DNA of 14,141 bases. Origin: Deltaproteobacteria bacterium (GTDB lineage Bacteria; Bdellovibrionota; UBA1018; UBA923). Numbering within the stretch: position 1 is the stretch's first letter; every line of letters starts with the position of its first letter. The notes below the pieces were generated by a model. The model was not told the DNA's origin, searched no databases, and worked only from the letters and a program-made list of their open reading frames with translations. The position numbers were made by a program, and so were the translations under genes. Location of the stretch: the NCBI GenBank assembly GCA_016194725.1, contig JACQAW010000074.1:1-14141 (forward strand), in the 5' to 3' direction. This document shows positions 1-7,109 of the stretch, one piece after another.

Positions 1-19
1 ATGGGTTTTTTTTTTTTTT

Positions 20-100
20 TTAGCCATACCCGCAGCCCGAAAAGGCCACGAGCAAAACGAGCAGCAGCGGCATAACGCAGGCAAATCCCAGCTTCGACAT
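20..100 (-). CDS. Truncated lipoprotein signal peptide (possible lptE start)
   Basis: This 26-codon frame begins with ATG directly after the leuS TGA, with no gap. It reads as a lipoprotein signal peptide: MSK, a hydrophobic core rich in Leu and Val (residues 9-20), then FSGC as lipobox with Cys23, followed by GYG and a TAA stop. A run of 16 A residues (plus-strand T, positions 6-21) begins inside the stop codon. In many Proteobacteria the gene after leuS is lptE, an outer-membrane lipoprotein of LPS assembly whose mature N-terminus often begins CGY or CGF, so this looks like the first codons of lptE. The stop precedes the A-run, so slippage in the run cannot restore the frame. Either the gene is broken here, or the last ~20 bases at the window edge are unreliable. 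The identification rests on synteny and the CGY motif only. Confidence 0.4.
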   Translation of the reverse strand: MSKLGFACVMPLLLVLLVAFSGCGYG

Positions 101-2617
101 TCACTTCACCACAAAATTGACCAGGCGGCCGGGCACGACCACGGTGCGCACGAGCTCCTTGTCTTTCAGATGGGCCACGACATGCGGGTCTTTGCTGGCC
201 ATGGCCGCAATTTCATCCTTGGGCACGTCCTTGGAAATGGTCAGGTTCGCCCGATGCTTGCCATTCACCTGCACCACAATCGTAATCACGTCCAGCAGCA
301 CGGCCTGGGCGTCGTGGTCGCGCCATTTTTCGAGGGTCAGCAACGAGTCGTGGCCCAACAACCTCCACAGCTCTTCGGTCACATGCGGTGCAAAAGGGCA
401 AAGCAGTCGCACCACGGTTTCAATGGACTCGCGCAAAACCTCGCGGCCCGTCTGGTCATTGAGCTCCACCTTGAAGGAATAGATCTCATTGACCAGCTCC
501 ATGATCGCCGAAATGGCGGTATTGAAGCGAAAGTCGTGATCCAGGTCGTTGGTAACTTTTTGAATCGTCTGGTGAGTCTTGGTCCGCAGCTTTTTCGCCT
601 CGGCATGATTGAGCGCCGACTGCTGGCCCGCATATGGCTTCACGTCCTGGATCAGGCTGATATTCCCTTGCAGCATGCGCCACACGCGGCCGATGAAACG
701 ATAAGAGCCTTCGACGCCCTGATCGCTCCACTCGATCACTTTTTCCGGCGGCGCCGCAAACAGAATGAACAGCCGCGCCGTGTCCGCGCCAAAGCGTTCG
801 ATGATCGAATCGGGATCGACCACGTTACCCTTGCTCTTGCTCATCTTGGCGCCGTCTTTGTACACGATGCCCTGGTTCAATAAGTTCGTGGCCGGCTCGC
901 GCGCGACGCCAGCTGGAATCCAGCCCAGGTCTTGAAGAACGCGGTGGAAAAACCGAAAGTAAAGCAGATGCATCGTCGCATGCTCGATGCCGCCGATGTA
1001 CTGATCGATCGGGCCCCAGTACGCGACGTCTTCGGGCCGAAACGGCTTGTCGGGCGTGGGCAACGAGCAGAAACGCAGGTAGTACCAGCTCGACTCCACG
1101 AACGTGTCCATCGTGTCGGTATCCCGGCGGCCCAGAGCCCCGCACTTGGGGCATGGCACGTTGACGAAAACCGCGCTTTTCGAAAGCGGGCTTGCGCCCT
1201 CGCCCGTGAACTCGACGTCTTCAGGCAAAACGACCGGCAGCTCGTGTTTGGGCACCGGCACCGGCCCGCACTTTTCGCAGTGGATGATCGGAATCGGCGT
1301 GCCCCAGTACCGTTGGCGCGAGATGCCCCAGTCACGCAGCTTGTAGTTCACAGTGGGATGACCTGCACCCTTTTTTTCAAGCCACTGTGGAATTTTCCTT
1401 TTCGCGTCTTCGCTGGTCAGGCCCGTAAACTCGCCGGAGTTCACCAGACGACCAGGTTCCGTGTAAGCCGCCTCGGAAACGGGACGGGGCAGCTCGGCAC
1501 CGGACTCGAGAAGTGGCGCGATGACCTGCTTGATGGGCAGGCCGTATTTTTTCGCGAACGCATGGTCGCGCACGTCATGCGCAGGCACGGCCATGACCGC
1601 GCCGCTGCCGTAATCCATGAGTACGAAGTTGGCCGCGAACACCGGAACTTTTTCGCCGGTAACCGGATTGAGCACGTGTGCGCCCAGGGCCACGCCTTCT
1701 TTTTCGAAATTTTCGGCCGAGCGTTTGATCTTGTCGATCTTGCGAACCTTGTCGACGAACGCCGCAACCCTGGCCTCGATGTTCGCGCCACGCGCGAGCT
1801 CGAGCGTAAGCGCGTGTTCCGGCGCAAGACTCAGAAACGAAACGCCGCCCACCGTATCGGGGCGTGTGGTGAAGACAGGAATCTTCACGCCTTTTTTCGG
1901 CCCGTCGGCCACTTCAAACAAGAGCTCCGCGCCTTCGCTTTTTCCAATCCAATGGCGTTGCATGGTCGTCACGCGCTCATCCCACCCGGGCAGCTTGTCG
2001 CAGCCCGCGAGCAGCTCTTCCGCATAAGCGGTGACCTTGTAAAACCACTGCGTCAGCTCTTTGGTCGTGACGTCGTTTTCGCAGCGCCAGCACTTGCCTT
2101 CTTCGACCTGCTCGTTGGCCAGAACCGTGTTGCACGAGTTGCACCAGTTCACACTTGAGAGCTTGCGGTAGGCCAGGCCCTTTTCAAGCATCTGGATAAA
2201 AAACAGCTGCTCCCAACGATAGTAATCGGGGGCGCAGGTGGCGGCCTCGCGGCGCCAGTCAAACAGCCAGCCCATGCGTTCGAATTGCCGCTTCATGTAC
2301 GCGATGTTGGAGTAGGTCCATTTGGCCGGATGAGTCTTGTGTTTGATTGCGGCGTTTTCGGCAGGCAGCCCAAAGGCATCCCAGCCCATGGGGTGCATGA
2401 CGTTAAAGCCGCGCGCCGCCTTGTAGCGCGCCATCGCATCGCCCATGGTGTAATTCCGCACGTGCCCCATGTGAATCGTGCCAGACGGGTACGGAAACAT
2501 TTCGAGGATGTAATATTTGGGTTTGTTCGAAATGGCGTCGACTTCGAATACATGAAGCTTGCGCCAGGCGTCTTGCCACCGTGACTCGGTGGCCTTGTGG
2601 TCGTAAATCTCATTCAT
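101..2617 (-). CDS. leuS: Leucyl-tRNA synthetase
   Basis: This class I synthetase charges tRNA-Leu with leucine in the cytoplasm. The 838-residue product is close to the usual bacterial length (about 860 in E. coli). The HIGH-type motif is HMGH at residues 49-52, within PYPSGTIHMGHVRNYTMGD. A zinc-knuckle-like CxxC pair (CNSCN ... CWRCE) follows around residues 158-180. The CP1 editing insert carries TTRPDT and later VPAHDVRDHAF, whose Asp matches the editing-site aspartate of the family. More Cys pairs (CEKCG, CPKCG) precede WYYLRF. The KMSKS loop is exact at residues 591-595 (KMSKSKGN). A tRNA-binding helical domain and a small C-terminal domain complete the protein. The ATG start is 23 bases after the stop of the HD-GYP gene and has no clear Shine-Dalgarno sequence. 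The lipoprotein start follows immediately, so the three probably share a transcript. Confidence 0.98.
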   Translation of the reverse strand: MNEIYDHKATESRWQDAWRKLHVFEVDAISNKPKYYILEMFPYPSGTIHMGHVRNYTMGDAMARYKAARGFNVMHPMGWDAFGLPAENAAIKHKTHPAKWTYSNIAYMKRQFERMGWLFDWRREAATCAPDYYRWEQLFFIQMLEKGLAYRKLSSVNWCNSCNTVLANEQVEEGKCWRCENDVTTKELTQWFYKVTAYAEELLAGCDKLPGWDERVTTMQRHWIGKSEGAELLFEVADGPKKGVKIPVFTTRPDTVGGVSFLSLAPEHALTLELARGANIEARVAAFVDKVRKIDKIKRSAENFEKEGVALGAHVLNPVTGEKVPVFAANFVLMDYGSGAVMAVPAHDVRDHAFAKKYGLPIKQVIAPLLESGAELPRPVSEAAYTEPGRLVNSGEFTGLTSEDAKRKIPQWLEKKGAGHPTVNYKLRDWGISRQRYWGTPIPIIHCEKCGPVPVPKHELPVVLPEDVEFTGEGASPLSKSAVFVNVPCPKCGALGRRDTDTMDTFVESSWYYLRFCSLPTPDKPFRPEDVAYWGPIDQYIGGIEHATMHLLYFRFFHRVLQDLGWIPAGVAREPATNLLNQGIVYKDGAKMSKSKGNVVDPDSIIERFGADTARLFILFAAPPEKVIEWSDQGVEGSYRFIGRVWRMLQGNISLIQDVKPYAGQQSALNHAEAKKLRTKTHQTIQKVTNDLDHDFRFNTAISAIMELVNEIYSFKVELNDQTGREVLRESIETVVRLLCPFAPHVTEELWRLLGHDSLLTLEKWRDHDAQAVLLDVITIVVQVNGKHRANLTISKDVPKDEIAAMASKDPHVVAHLKDKELVRTVVVPGRLVNFVVK

Positions 2618-2640
2618 GGGAAAAGTTTTAATACAGCCCG

Positions 2641-3612
2641 CTAAAGAAAGCTATATCGGAGAATCTTAACGACTTTTTCAAGCTTCTTGGCATCCAGCTT
2701 GTCAGCGTAGTCGGCTTCGATGCGATCCACGGCTTCGATCTGGCATTCTTTGAGCGTGGGGGCATTACTTTGCGAAATCAAATTATCGTAAATATTGGCA
2801 ATGGCCACCAGACGCGCCAAGTCATAGACGGCCAGACCCTTCAGCTTTGCCGGAAATCCGCTGCCATCCAGAAACTCATGGTGCTGAGCCACGATCATGC
2901 GCACCTCGTTGGCGATCTCGCGGCTTTTGTCGAGCAGCTCAGCACCAAGCTTTGGGTGCTGCTGCATGGCCGGATCGTCGTCGCCCAACATGCTATCGTC
3001 TTTGGCTTCGACCAGCATTTTGCCGACATCGTGAAACAGGCCCCCGAGCGCCAGATTTTCGAGAATGATCTGGTGGGTGTAACCCATGCGCAAGCCCAGA
3101 AAAACGCTCAGCACCGAAACGTTCACCGAGTGGTCCACGCAGCCTTTGGAGTGTTTTTGCAGAGCCGAAATATTGTTCACGGCAAAAGGCTTGCGCAAAA
3201 ATTCGGTAACCAGCTTCTTTGAGACTTCAACGGCCTGTTTTACAGCCTTGTCGTCTTTTGGAGACTCGAAAATATCCATCATGGCGCGGCGCTGCGTTGC
3301 AACAGCCTCGACGATTTCCTTGGCCTCGGGTGGCGCAGTGCTGAGCTCGGTGGCGTCTGAGGCTTCAGCCTCGCCTACCCAGGCTTTGAAGGCGGCGCGG
3401 TCTGCGTCTTCGATGAAAACATAACGCACATGGTTATAAACCAGCTTATTGAAAGCGGCGAGGTCCAAGCTATCGCCCTTATTGCGATAACGAATCATCT
3501 TGTGATGCAGGCAAAGGTAAACATTTCCCGGAAATTCGCGCTCTGCCGAAAGATCCAGCAGCGGCATTGTTACAAAGATGAGTTTGGGGTCGCGCTTTGA
3601 ATCCTCAGCCAT
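2641..3612 (-). CDS. HD-GYP-like phosphohydrolase domain protein
   Basis: The 323-residue protein has an N-terminal region of about 140 residues that I do not recognise, followed by a HD-GYP-type domain. HD-GYP proteins usually hydrolyse cyclic di-GMP or related cyclic dinucleotides at a two- or three-metal centre. Visible motifs are His161 (VDHSVNVS), HDVGK at 194-198, HP at 219-220, HHE at 244-246 and DGSGFP at 249-254. Two departures stand out: GYP is GFP, and the usual late Asp of the VAD-x-x-D segment is Asn273 (IANIYDNL). I infer a HD-GYP protein whose phosphodiesterase activity cannot be assumed. There is no signal peptide or membrane segment, so it is probably cytoplasmic. It is the first gene of the run leading into leuS. 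The ATG start lies 52 bases from the divergent dciA. Confidence 0.85.
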   Translation of the reverse strand: MAEDSKRDPKLIFVTMPLLDLSAEREFPGNVYLCLHHKMIRYRNKGDSLDLAAFNKLVYNHVRYVFIEDADRAAFKAWVGEAEASDATELSTAPPEAKEIVEAVATQRRAMMDIFESPKDDKAVKQAVEVSKKLVTEFLRKPFAVNNISALQKHSKGCVDHSVNVSVLSVFLGLRMGYTHQIILENLALGGLFHDVGKMLVEAKDDSMLGDDDPAMQQHPKLGAELLDKSREIANEVRMIVAQHHEFLDGSGFPAKLKGLAVYDLARLVAIANIYDNLISQSNAPTLKECQIEAVDRIEADYADKLDAKKLEKVVKILRYSFL

Positions 3613-3664
3613 TCTCTATAGGTTATTGAATATTAGGCAGAATGCAAATATTGTCGGCCTCGAG
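3613..3664. promoter_or_regulatory. Divergent promoter region, HD-GYP gene and dciA
   Basis: This 52-bp AT-rich gap separates two divergent start codons and must hold or overlap both promoters. For the minus strand a possible -35 (CCGACA, plus positions 3657-3652) and -10 (TAATAT, 3635-3630) are separated by 16 bases, which would give a leader of only about 10 bases. For the plus strand TTGAAT (3626-3631) with ATATTG about 16 bases later is weaker. These are matches by eye to the sigma-70 consensus only. Confidence 0.3.
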
Positions 3665-3982
3665 ATGAACAATCTGAAAGATATCTTGGGAAAGATTCTC
3701 AAGAAAACGCCTAATTATGAAGAAAATGTGCTGAAAGCCCGAATCTTCGAGGCGTGGCCCCGAATTGTGGGCGAGAAGGTTGCCGCTCACTGCTGGCCGT
3801 CCAAAATCGTCGAGGGTAATGCCCTTTTGATTGCCGGCGAAAGCAGCGCCTGGTTACACAGTCTGCGCTATCTTGAGGCCCAGATCTTGACCAAATATGA
3901 AAAGGAGCTTGGCGGCAAGCACGTTACCGGGCTTCGATACAAAATGGAGAATCGGCCGGATACTCCTGTCGGAAAGCGGTAG
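3665..3982 (+). CDS. dciA: DUF721 / DciA-type replicative helicase loader
   Basis: The 105-residue protein matches the DUF721 (DciA) family: an N-terminal helix (NNLKDILGKILKK), then W31-P-R-I-V-G-E-K-V-A-A-H, a short strand (GNALLIAG) and SSAWLHSLRYLEAQIL. DciA interacts with the replicative helicase DnaB and is widespread in bacteria that lack DnaC or DnaI; it is cytoplasmic. The frame is open upstream to 3578, but the added 29 residues would run through the divergent gene's start and do not look like the family. I therefore chose the ATG at 3665, which puts NNLKDIL at the N-terminus as expected. The Shine-Dalgarno is weak. The stop is 4 bases from the left arm of a large inverted repeat. 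Confidence 0.8.
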   Translation: MNNLKDILGKILKKTPNYEENVLKARIFEAWPRIVGEKVAAHCWPSKIVEGNALLIAGESSAWLHSLRYLEAQILTKYEKELGGKHVTGLRYKMENRPDTPVGKR

Positions 3983-3986
3983 AAAA

Positions 3987-4128
3987 TGGGAAAGAGCCGG
4001 AGCGGAGCCTCAGCCTCAGTTCGAGATTGGAGTTGAGTTTGAGATTCGAGTTTAATTTTGAGTCTCGAGACTCAACCTCTACTCCTCTCTATGGTCTGAG
4101 GCTGAGGCTCCGCTCCGGCTCTTTCCCA
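3987..4128. repeat. Large intergenic inverted repeat, 33-bp perfect arms
   Basis: The arms 3987-4019 and 4096-4128 are perfect reverse complements over 33 bases. The left arm begins TGGGAAAGAGCCGGAGCGGA. The 76-base loop holds an 18-bp perfect palindrome, TTGAGTCTCGAGACTCAA (4058-4075), and degenerate direct copies of about 15 bases: 4020-4034 and 4038-4052 agree at 13 of 15 positions, and a shorter third copy starts near 4057. The element fills the gap between the convergent dciA stop (3982) and DUF1015 stop (4133), with only 4 bases spare on each side. A bidirectional terminator or transcript-end protector is the natural guess, but no U-tract follows the stem on either strand. Both arms and loop are built from degenerate GAG-containing units of about 6 bases. 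Confidence 0.9.
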
Positions 4129-4132
4129 GCAA

Positions 4133-4468
4133 TTAGCTCAGGTCCTCAACCAACACGCCAAAAGGCACTTTAGGATAAAAGTAAGTCGCCTTCTGCGGAA
4201 AGAGCTGCCGCGCCAAAGCCCGCAGCCGAATATAGTCCTTATTAGGCGGTGGCAGCCGAAGTCCGGTGTCCACCTCGAAGCGCTCAATCCAGCCCAAAAT
4301 TTCGTCAAAGCTTGCAGAAGCTTTTAAAAAGACCTGCCGCTTCGCCAGTCGGGTCAGCGCATCCACGACGGTTTCGCCCGCCAGCGGCCTTGCGATCTCG
4401 CACCAATGCCGGCTCGACGCCTGCACGACTTCAAAGGCCAGGGAATGGTCCATGGTCCACGCTGCCAT
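4133..4468 (-). CDS. DUF1015 family protein, C-terminal fragment
   Basis: This frame carries the C-terminal third of a DUF1015 protein, split from its N-terminal part by a frameshift. It ends with FPQKATYFYPKVPFGVLVEDL, the characteristic family ending (a xQKxTYFYPK-like motif followed by a Gly-hydrophobic stretch). The sensible sequence begins at Ser9 (SLAFEVVQASSRHW). The first eight residues come from translating the duplicated bases. Deleting one copy of the 7-bp repeat at 4445-4458 joins it to the upstream frame and gives a 311-residue protein. The ATG at 4468 lies inside the upstream fragment and is unlikely to be a natural start, although re-initiation cannot be excluded. The stop is 4 bases from the right arm of the inverted repeat. 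The biochemical role of DUF1015 proteins is not established. Confidence 0.75.
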   Translation of the reverse strand: MAAWTMDHSLAFEVVQASSRHWCEIARPLAGETVVDALTRLAKRQVFLKASASFDEILGWIERFEVDTGLRLPPPNKDYIRLRALARQLFPQKATYFYPKVPFGVLVEDLS

Positions 4469-5075
4469 CTTCGCCCTGGGACAGCAGCTCGTCCAGCCAC
4501 TTCGCGAGCAATCCTGCGCGCTCTATCGAGCGCACATACAGCTGTGGAGCGGTGCTGGGCTCAACCCAGCCCAACATGCGCTTCAAACCCAAATTCATCT
4601 GCGCGCGACGCGAATGGTGCCCATCGAGCACGACAAACGGGCCTTTCGGCAAAAGCTCGCGAGGCAATCCCGCAAGGCGCCAGAGCGTCACGTGCCCGGT
4701 ATCGAAAACCGGATGTTTGCCGTCCACAGCGGCCGCAAGGCCGCTGCGCCATTTGTCGCAATCCAGGTCGCCCACCAGATGCGTGGGCCAGGGATTCATT
4801 TTCAGATTCTCCATCAGCGCGCACTTGTCCGTGGCCGAACGCCGAAAGGTACGCTCGTGCGGGTAGATGTCCTGCCAGCGAAATCCACCGCCCAGCAGCC
4901 AGCGGCTCGTTTCGTCGGTCGCCAGGCGCAGGATGTAGAAGCCGCGTCCCAGCCATTTTACCTGATCGCGCGACCATGGTGGAGCAAGCGTGACGCTGCC
5001 AGTTCCACCTCGAATCGGCGTGAGCTCGGCTGAGATGACCAGAGGGGCTACGCCCTCAGACTTTTGATGACCCAT
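4431..5075 (-). CDS. DUF1015 family protein, N-terminal fragment (frameshifted)
   Basis: This is the larger part of a DUF1015 protein. Family hallmarks are IYPHERTFRRSATDKCALM (residues 70-88, the HExT segment followed by a basic helix) and VVLDGHHSRRAQ (148-158, the DGHHR motif). The frame runs off target after Asp207-His208 because of a 7-bp tandem duplication and stops six residues later; the rest lies in 4133-4468. Even when joined (311 residues) it is shorter than typical members of roughly 400. The usual N-terminal segment of about 80 residues appears to be missing, since the sequence enters the family around GRGFYILRL (44-52). The ATG at 5075 overlaps the upstream gene by 28 bases, and the first ~12 residues look unrelated, so the true start may be a little downstream. 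It is the last gene of the minus-strand operon. Confidence 0.75.
   Translation of the reverse strand: MGHQKSEGVAPLVISAELTPIRGGTGSVTLAPPWSRDQVKWLGRGFYILRLATDETSRWLLGGGFRWQDIYPHERTFRRSATDKCALMENLKMNPWPTHLVGDLDCDKWRSGLAAAVDGKHPVFDTGHVTLWRLAGLPRELLPKGPFVVLDGHHSRRAQMNLGLKRMLGWVEPSTAPQLYVRSIERAGLLAKWLDELLSQGEDGSVDHGPFPGL
4445..4458. repeat. 7-bp tandem duplication causing a frameshift
   Basis: ATGGTCC occurs twice in direct succession (4445-4451 and 4452-4458). On the coding minus strand this is GGACCAT twice. Removing one copy joins the two DUF1015 frames cleanly as ...GEDGSVDH-SLAFEVV.... A 7-base duplication is typical of replication slippage and is not a usual homopolymer sequencing error. Confidence 0.9.
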
Positions 5076-5767
5076 ACCACTGCGATTAATGCCAGAATAC
5101 CGGCGCCAATGATCACAATCGCCCAGACCTGGCTTTTCTCCATTCCCATGAAACCGCTGCGATCGACGGATTCTGTTTCCGGATTACTATAAGCCAAAGG
5201 AGCGGGGGCCACCCGTTGAAATTTACTGGACAGCTCCTGCGCGCTCGCCGGACGGGCGACTGGTGCCGCTTTTGCGGCGGCCTTCCGCCCCCCAGCACTT
5301 GCTGCTACGGCAGCCGGGCGCGGCGGAGCTGCCGGTCTCTTGATTGTCAGGATGCCGGTTGCGTCGGCGGGGGTATTGGGGCCTTGAAGGTGGTCGGGCA
5401 TCAGGCCGGGGGGCGTCTTGTCTTCATCGGTCCTGGCCAGATCAGGCTTGGTGGTTTCGAGATCAGGCTGCGTGGACTCTTCGTCGGCAGCGGCGAGGGT
5501 GGCGCGCGGAACCGAAAACCCATCGATGCCCAAAAACCGTTTTACCTCGAGCACCTCATGCAGGCCGAACCAGTAGCTGTTTTCAGGACAAATTTCATCG
5601 TCAGCCTCAAGCATCCCCTGCTCGATCATCTCGTGAATCTGATCGGTGACGAAGGGGCCCAGCACGGTAATTCCACTGGGGGCGGACGCGTGCCCGGGCT
5701 CCGGCGCCTGATGCGGGGAATTCTTGCGAACCATCCACTGAATTTGTTCCTGTACCGTTCCGCTCAT
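5048..5767 (-). CDS. Tail-anchored protein with GYF_2-like N-terminal domain
   Basis: I do not recognise this 239-residue protein as a named family. Its N-terminal part (WMVRKNS ... ITVLGPFVTDQIHEMIEQGMLEADDEICPENSYWFGL, residues ~11-68) resembles the GYF_2/DUF4339 fold: a GPF turn, a helix, an I-x-x-G-x-L-x-x-D-D-x-I step and a late Trp. A long Pro/Ala/Glu-rich linker without obvious structure follows (about 85-185). A single hydrophobic segment (VWAIVIIGAGILALIAVVWV) near the C-terminus ends in KSLRA. That implies a tail-anchored inner-membrane protein with a cytoplasmic domain that may bind a partner. I chose the ATG at 5767 because GGAAGAG lies about 5 bases upstream and it leaves a 25-base gap after mlaD; the frame is also open to 5812, inside mlaD. 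The function is unknown. Confidence 0.7.
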   Translation of the reverse strand: MSGTVQEQIQWMVRKNSPHQAPEPGHASAPSGITVLGPFVTDQIHEMIEQGMLEADDEICPENSYWFGLHEVLEVKRFLGIDGFSVPRATLAAADEESTQPDLETTKPDLARTDEDKTPPGLMPDHLQGPNTPADATGILTIKRPAAPPRPAAVAASAGGRKAAAKAAPVARPASAQELSSKFQRVAPAPLAYSNPETESVDRSGFMGMEKSQVWAIVIIGAGILALIAVVWVIKSLRA

Positions 5768-5792
5768 AGGCTCTTCCGCTCTCGTGCTCTCT

Positions 5793-7091
5793 TTATTTTG
5801 CAGCCGCACCAACCGCCGTGGTTATAAGCGCTTTGATGTCCTGGTCTGTAAATCGTATTCCACCGCCCACAAAAAAGCTGCGGTTATCTTTGCTCGAAAT
5901 ATAGTCGCCGCCGCCCCAGACAAAGAACGGGCGATAGATCGAAACCTCGGCGTCGATGTTTACCTGCGCGGTGCCGCCCGAGCCAAAACGATAGGCTTCG
6001 ATAGACAGCCGTGCACGGTCTTCAAACAAGCTATAGTCGGCCGCCACCCCCCCGGTGGTTTCAAACAGGCCCAGGCGAAACGTGAAGTCGCCGAAGCGCT
6101 TGGCAAACTGCGCGTTGAAGCCCACGCCGGTATCGTTAGTGGTTTTCACCTGTTGAGTCGAGGTCGCAGCGCCGGCATTCTGCGGCTCATTGGTCGTCTT
6201 GGTGGTTGTGATCGAGGTGACCCCCTGCGGCCGGGTCGTTATGCCAAACAGATAATATTTGTCGTAGGTCGGCTGCAGGATCAGCGAAAATGCGCTTCGC
6301 GACCCGCCCACGTTGGTCAGCAGCGCGCTGCGCGCGTCAACCATGACCTGAAGCTTATCCACCTTCGTGACCAGCTTGTTCACGCCCGATAGCGCCTGGT
6401 TGATGCGATCGATGGTTTCGCTGTCGGTGAGCAGCTTGCCGATCGTGCCCTCGCCGCGCGATACCTTCGAGGTGATGTCGCGCACGTTGGCCGCGACTTC
6501 CGTCATTCTGTCGGCCAGGTCGCCCAGCTTGTCCACGCCGGCCAGGCCTTCCGAAAACTGCTCCATATTGTCCAGAATGCGGTCGAGCCTTGAGCCGTCC
6601 TGTCCTTCGCCCGTGCCCTTCAAGGCTTCCTTTAACAGATCGGTTATGTCTTTTAAGTTATCGACCAGCTGAGTGGTCTTGGCCGTCAGCTGGTCCAGGC
6701 TGCCTGCGGCCACACCCTCGGGAATATAACCGCCTTCGGCGATCACCGGTTTTGAGTCCGTGCCGGGCGTCAGCTCCAGATATTTATCGCCCAGGAACCC
6801 GATCGCCTTCACCGCGATCGAGGCGTCGGTATGCAGGGTCAGGTCTGAGGCGATTTCGACGGTAATGCGCGCGTGCTTGCCGGCCAGTTCCAGCTTGGTC
6901 AGCTGGCCAACGTCAAGGCCCGCCATCTTGACCTTCGTTTTCGACAGCAGCCCCGTGGCGTCGTTGATGTTGGCGTAATAAACTTTCGTTCCGGCAAACG
7001 AAAACTGGTTCTGGGTCAGCCGCGTGGTCATGAACACCAGGGCGGCCACCGACATCAAAACGAAAAATCCGGCTTTTAACTCAGCGGTCAA
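5793..7091 (-). CDS. mlaD: MlaD-type MCE domain lipid-transport protein
   Basis: The 432-residue product has one N-terminal membrane segment (residues 7-22, AGFFVLMSVAALVFMT) and an MCE domain (about 36-114) with ATGLLSKTKVKMAGLDVGQL and the FLGDKYLEL strand. A long helical stretch follows (130-265, many LxxLxxxT and DxL heptad-like repeats). The C-terminal 150 residues are beta-rich (QPTYDKYYLFGITTRP, AQFAKRFGDFTFRLGLFETTGG, SFFVGGGIRF). MCE proteins form hexameric rings on MlaE/MlaF and bind phospholipid in the periplasm. E. coli MlaD is only about 183 residues, so this is the long form with an added beta-rich domain, which I recall from deltaproteobacterial homologues. It starts with TTG; GGGAG 7 bases upstream supports that start, 18 bases after the mlaF stop. 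Confidence 0.9.
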   Translation of the reverse strand: MTAELKAGFFVLMSVAALVFMTTRLTQNQFSFAGTKVYYANINDATGLLSKTKVKMAGLDVGQLTKLELAGKHARITVEIASDLTLHTDASIAVKAIGFLGDKYLELTPGTDSKPVIAEGGYIPEGVAAGSLDQLTAKTTQLVDNLKDITDLLKEALKGTGEGQDGSRLDRILDNMEQFSEGLAGVDKLGDLADRMTEVAANVRDITSKVSRGEGTIGKLLTDSETIDRINQALSGVNKLVTKVDKLQVMVDARSALLTNVGGSRSAFSLILQPTYDKYYLFGITTRPQGVTSITTTKTTNEPQNAGAATSTQQVKTTNDTGVGFNAQFAKRFGDFTFRLGLFETTGGVAADYSLFEDRARLSIEAYRFGSGGTAQVNIDAEVSIYRPFFVWGGGDYISSKDNRSFFVGGGIRFTDQDIKALITTAVGAAAK

Positions 7092-7109
7092 GGTGCGACT
7101 CCCGTCCCA

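Noticed and set aside
1..22. T-run on the plus strand read as an intrinsic terminator
   Set aside because: The flanking gene is on the minus strand, where this is an A-run, and no GC-rich stem precedes it.
932..2158. 408-codon open frame on the plus strand
   Set aside because: It lies entirely antisense to leuS, is rich in Arg and His as expected from the reverse of a GC-rich gene, and has no family motif.
3987..4128. CRISPR array or insertion-sequence ends
   Set aside because: There are only two arms in inverted orientation, no regular direct repeats with spacers, no transposase and no target duplication.
4431..5075. Programmed frameshift in the DUF1015 gene
   Set aside because: The two frames are joined exactly by removing one copy of a 7-bp duplication, and I see no slippery heptamer followed by a pseudoknot.
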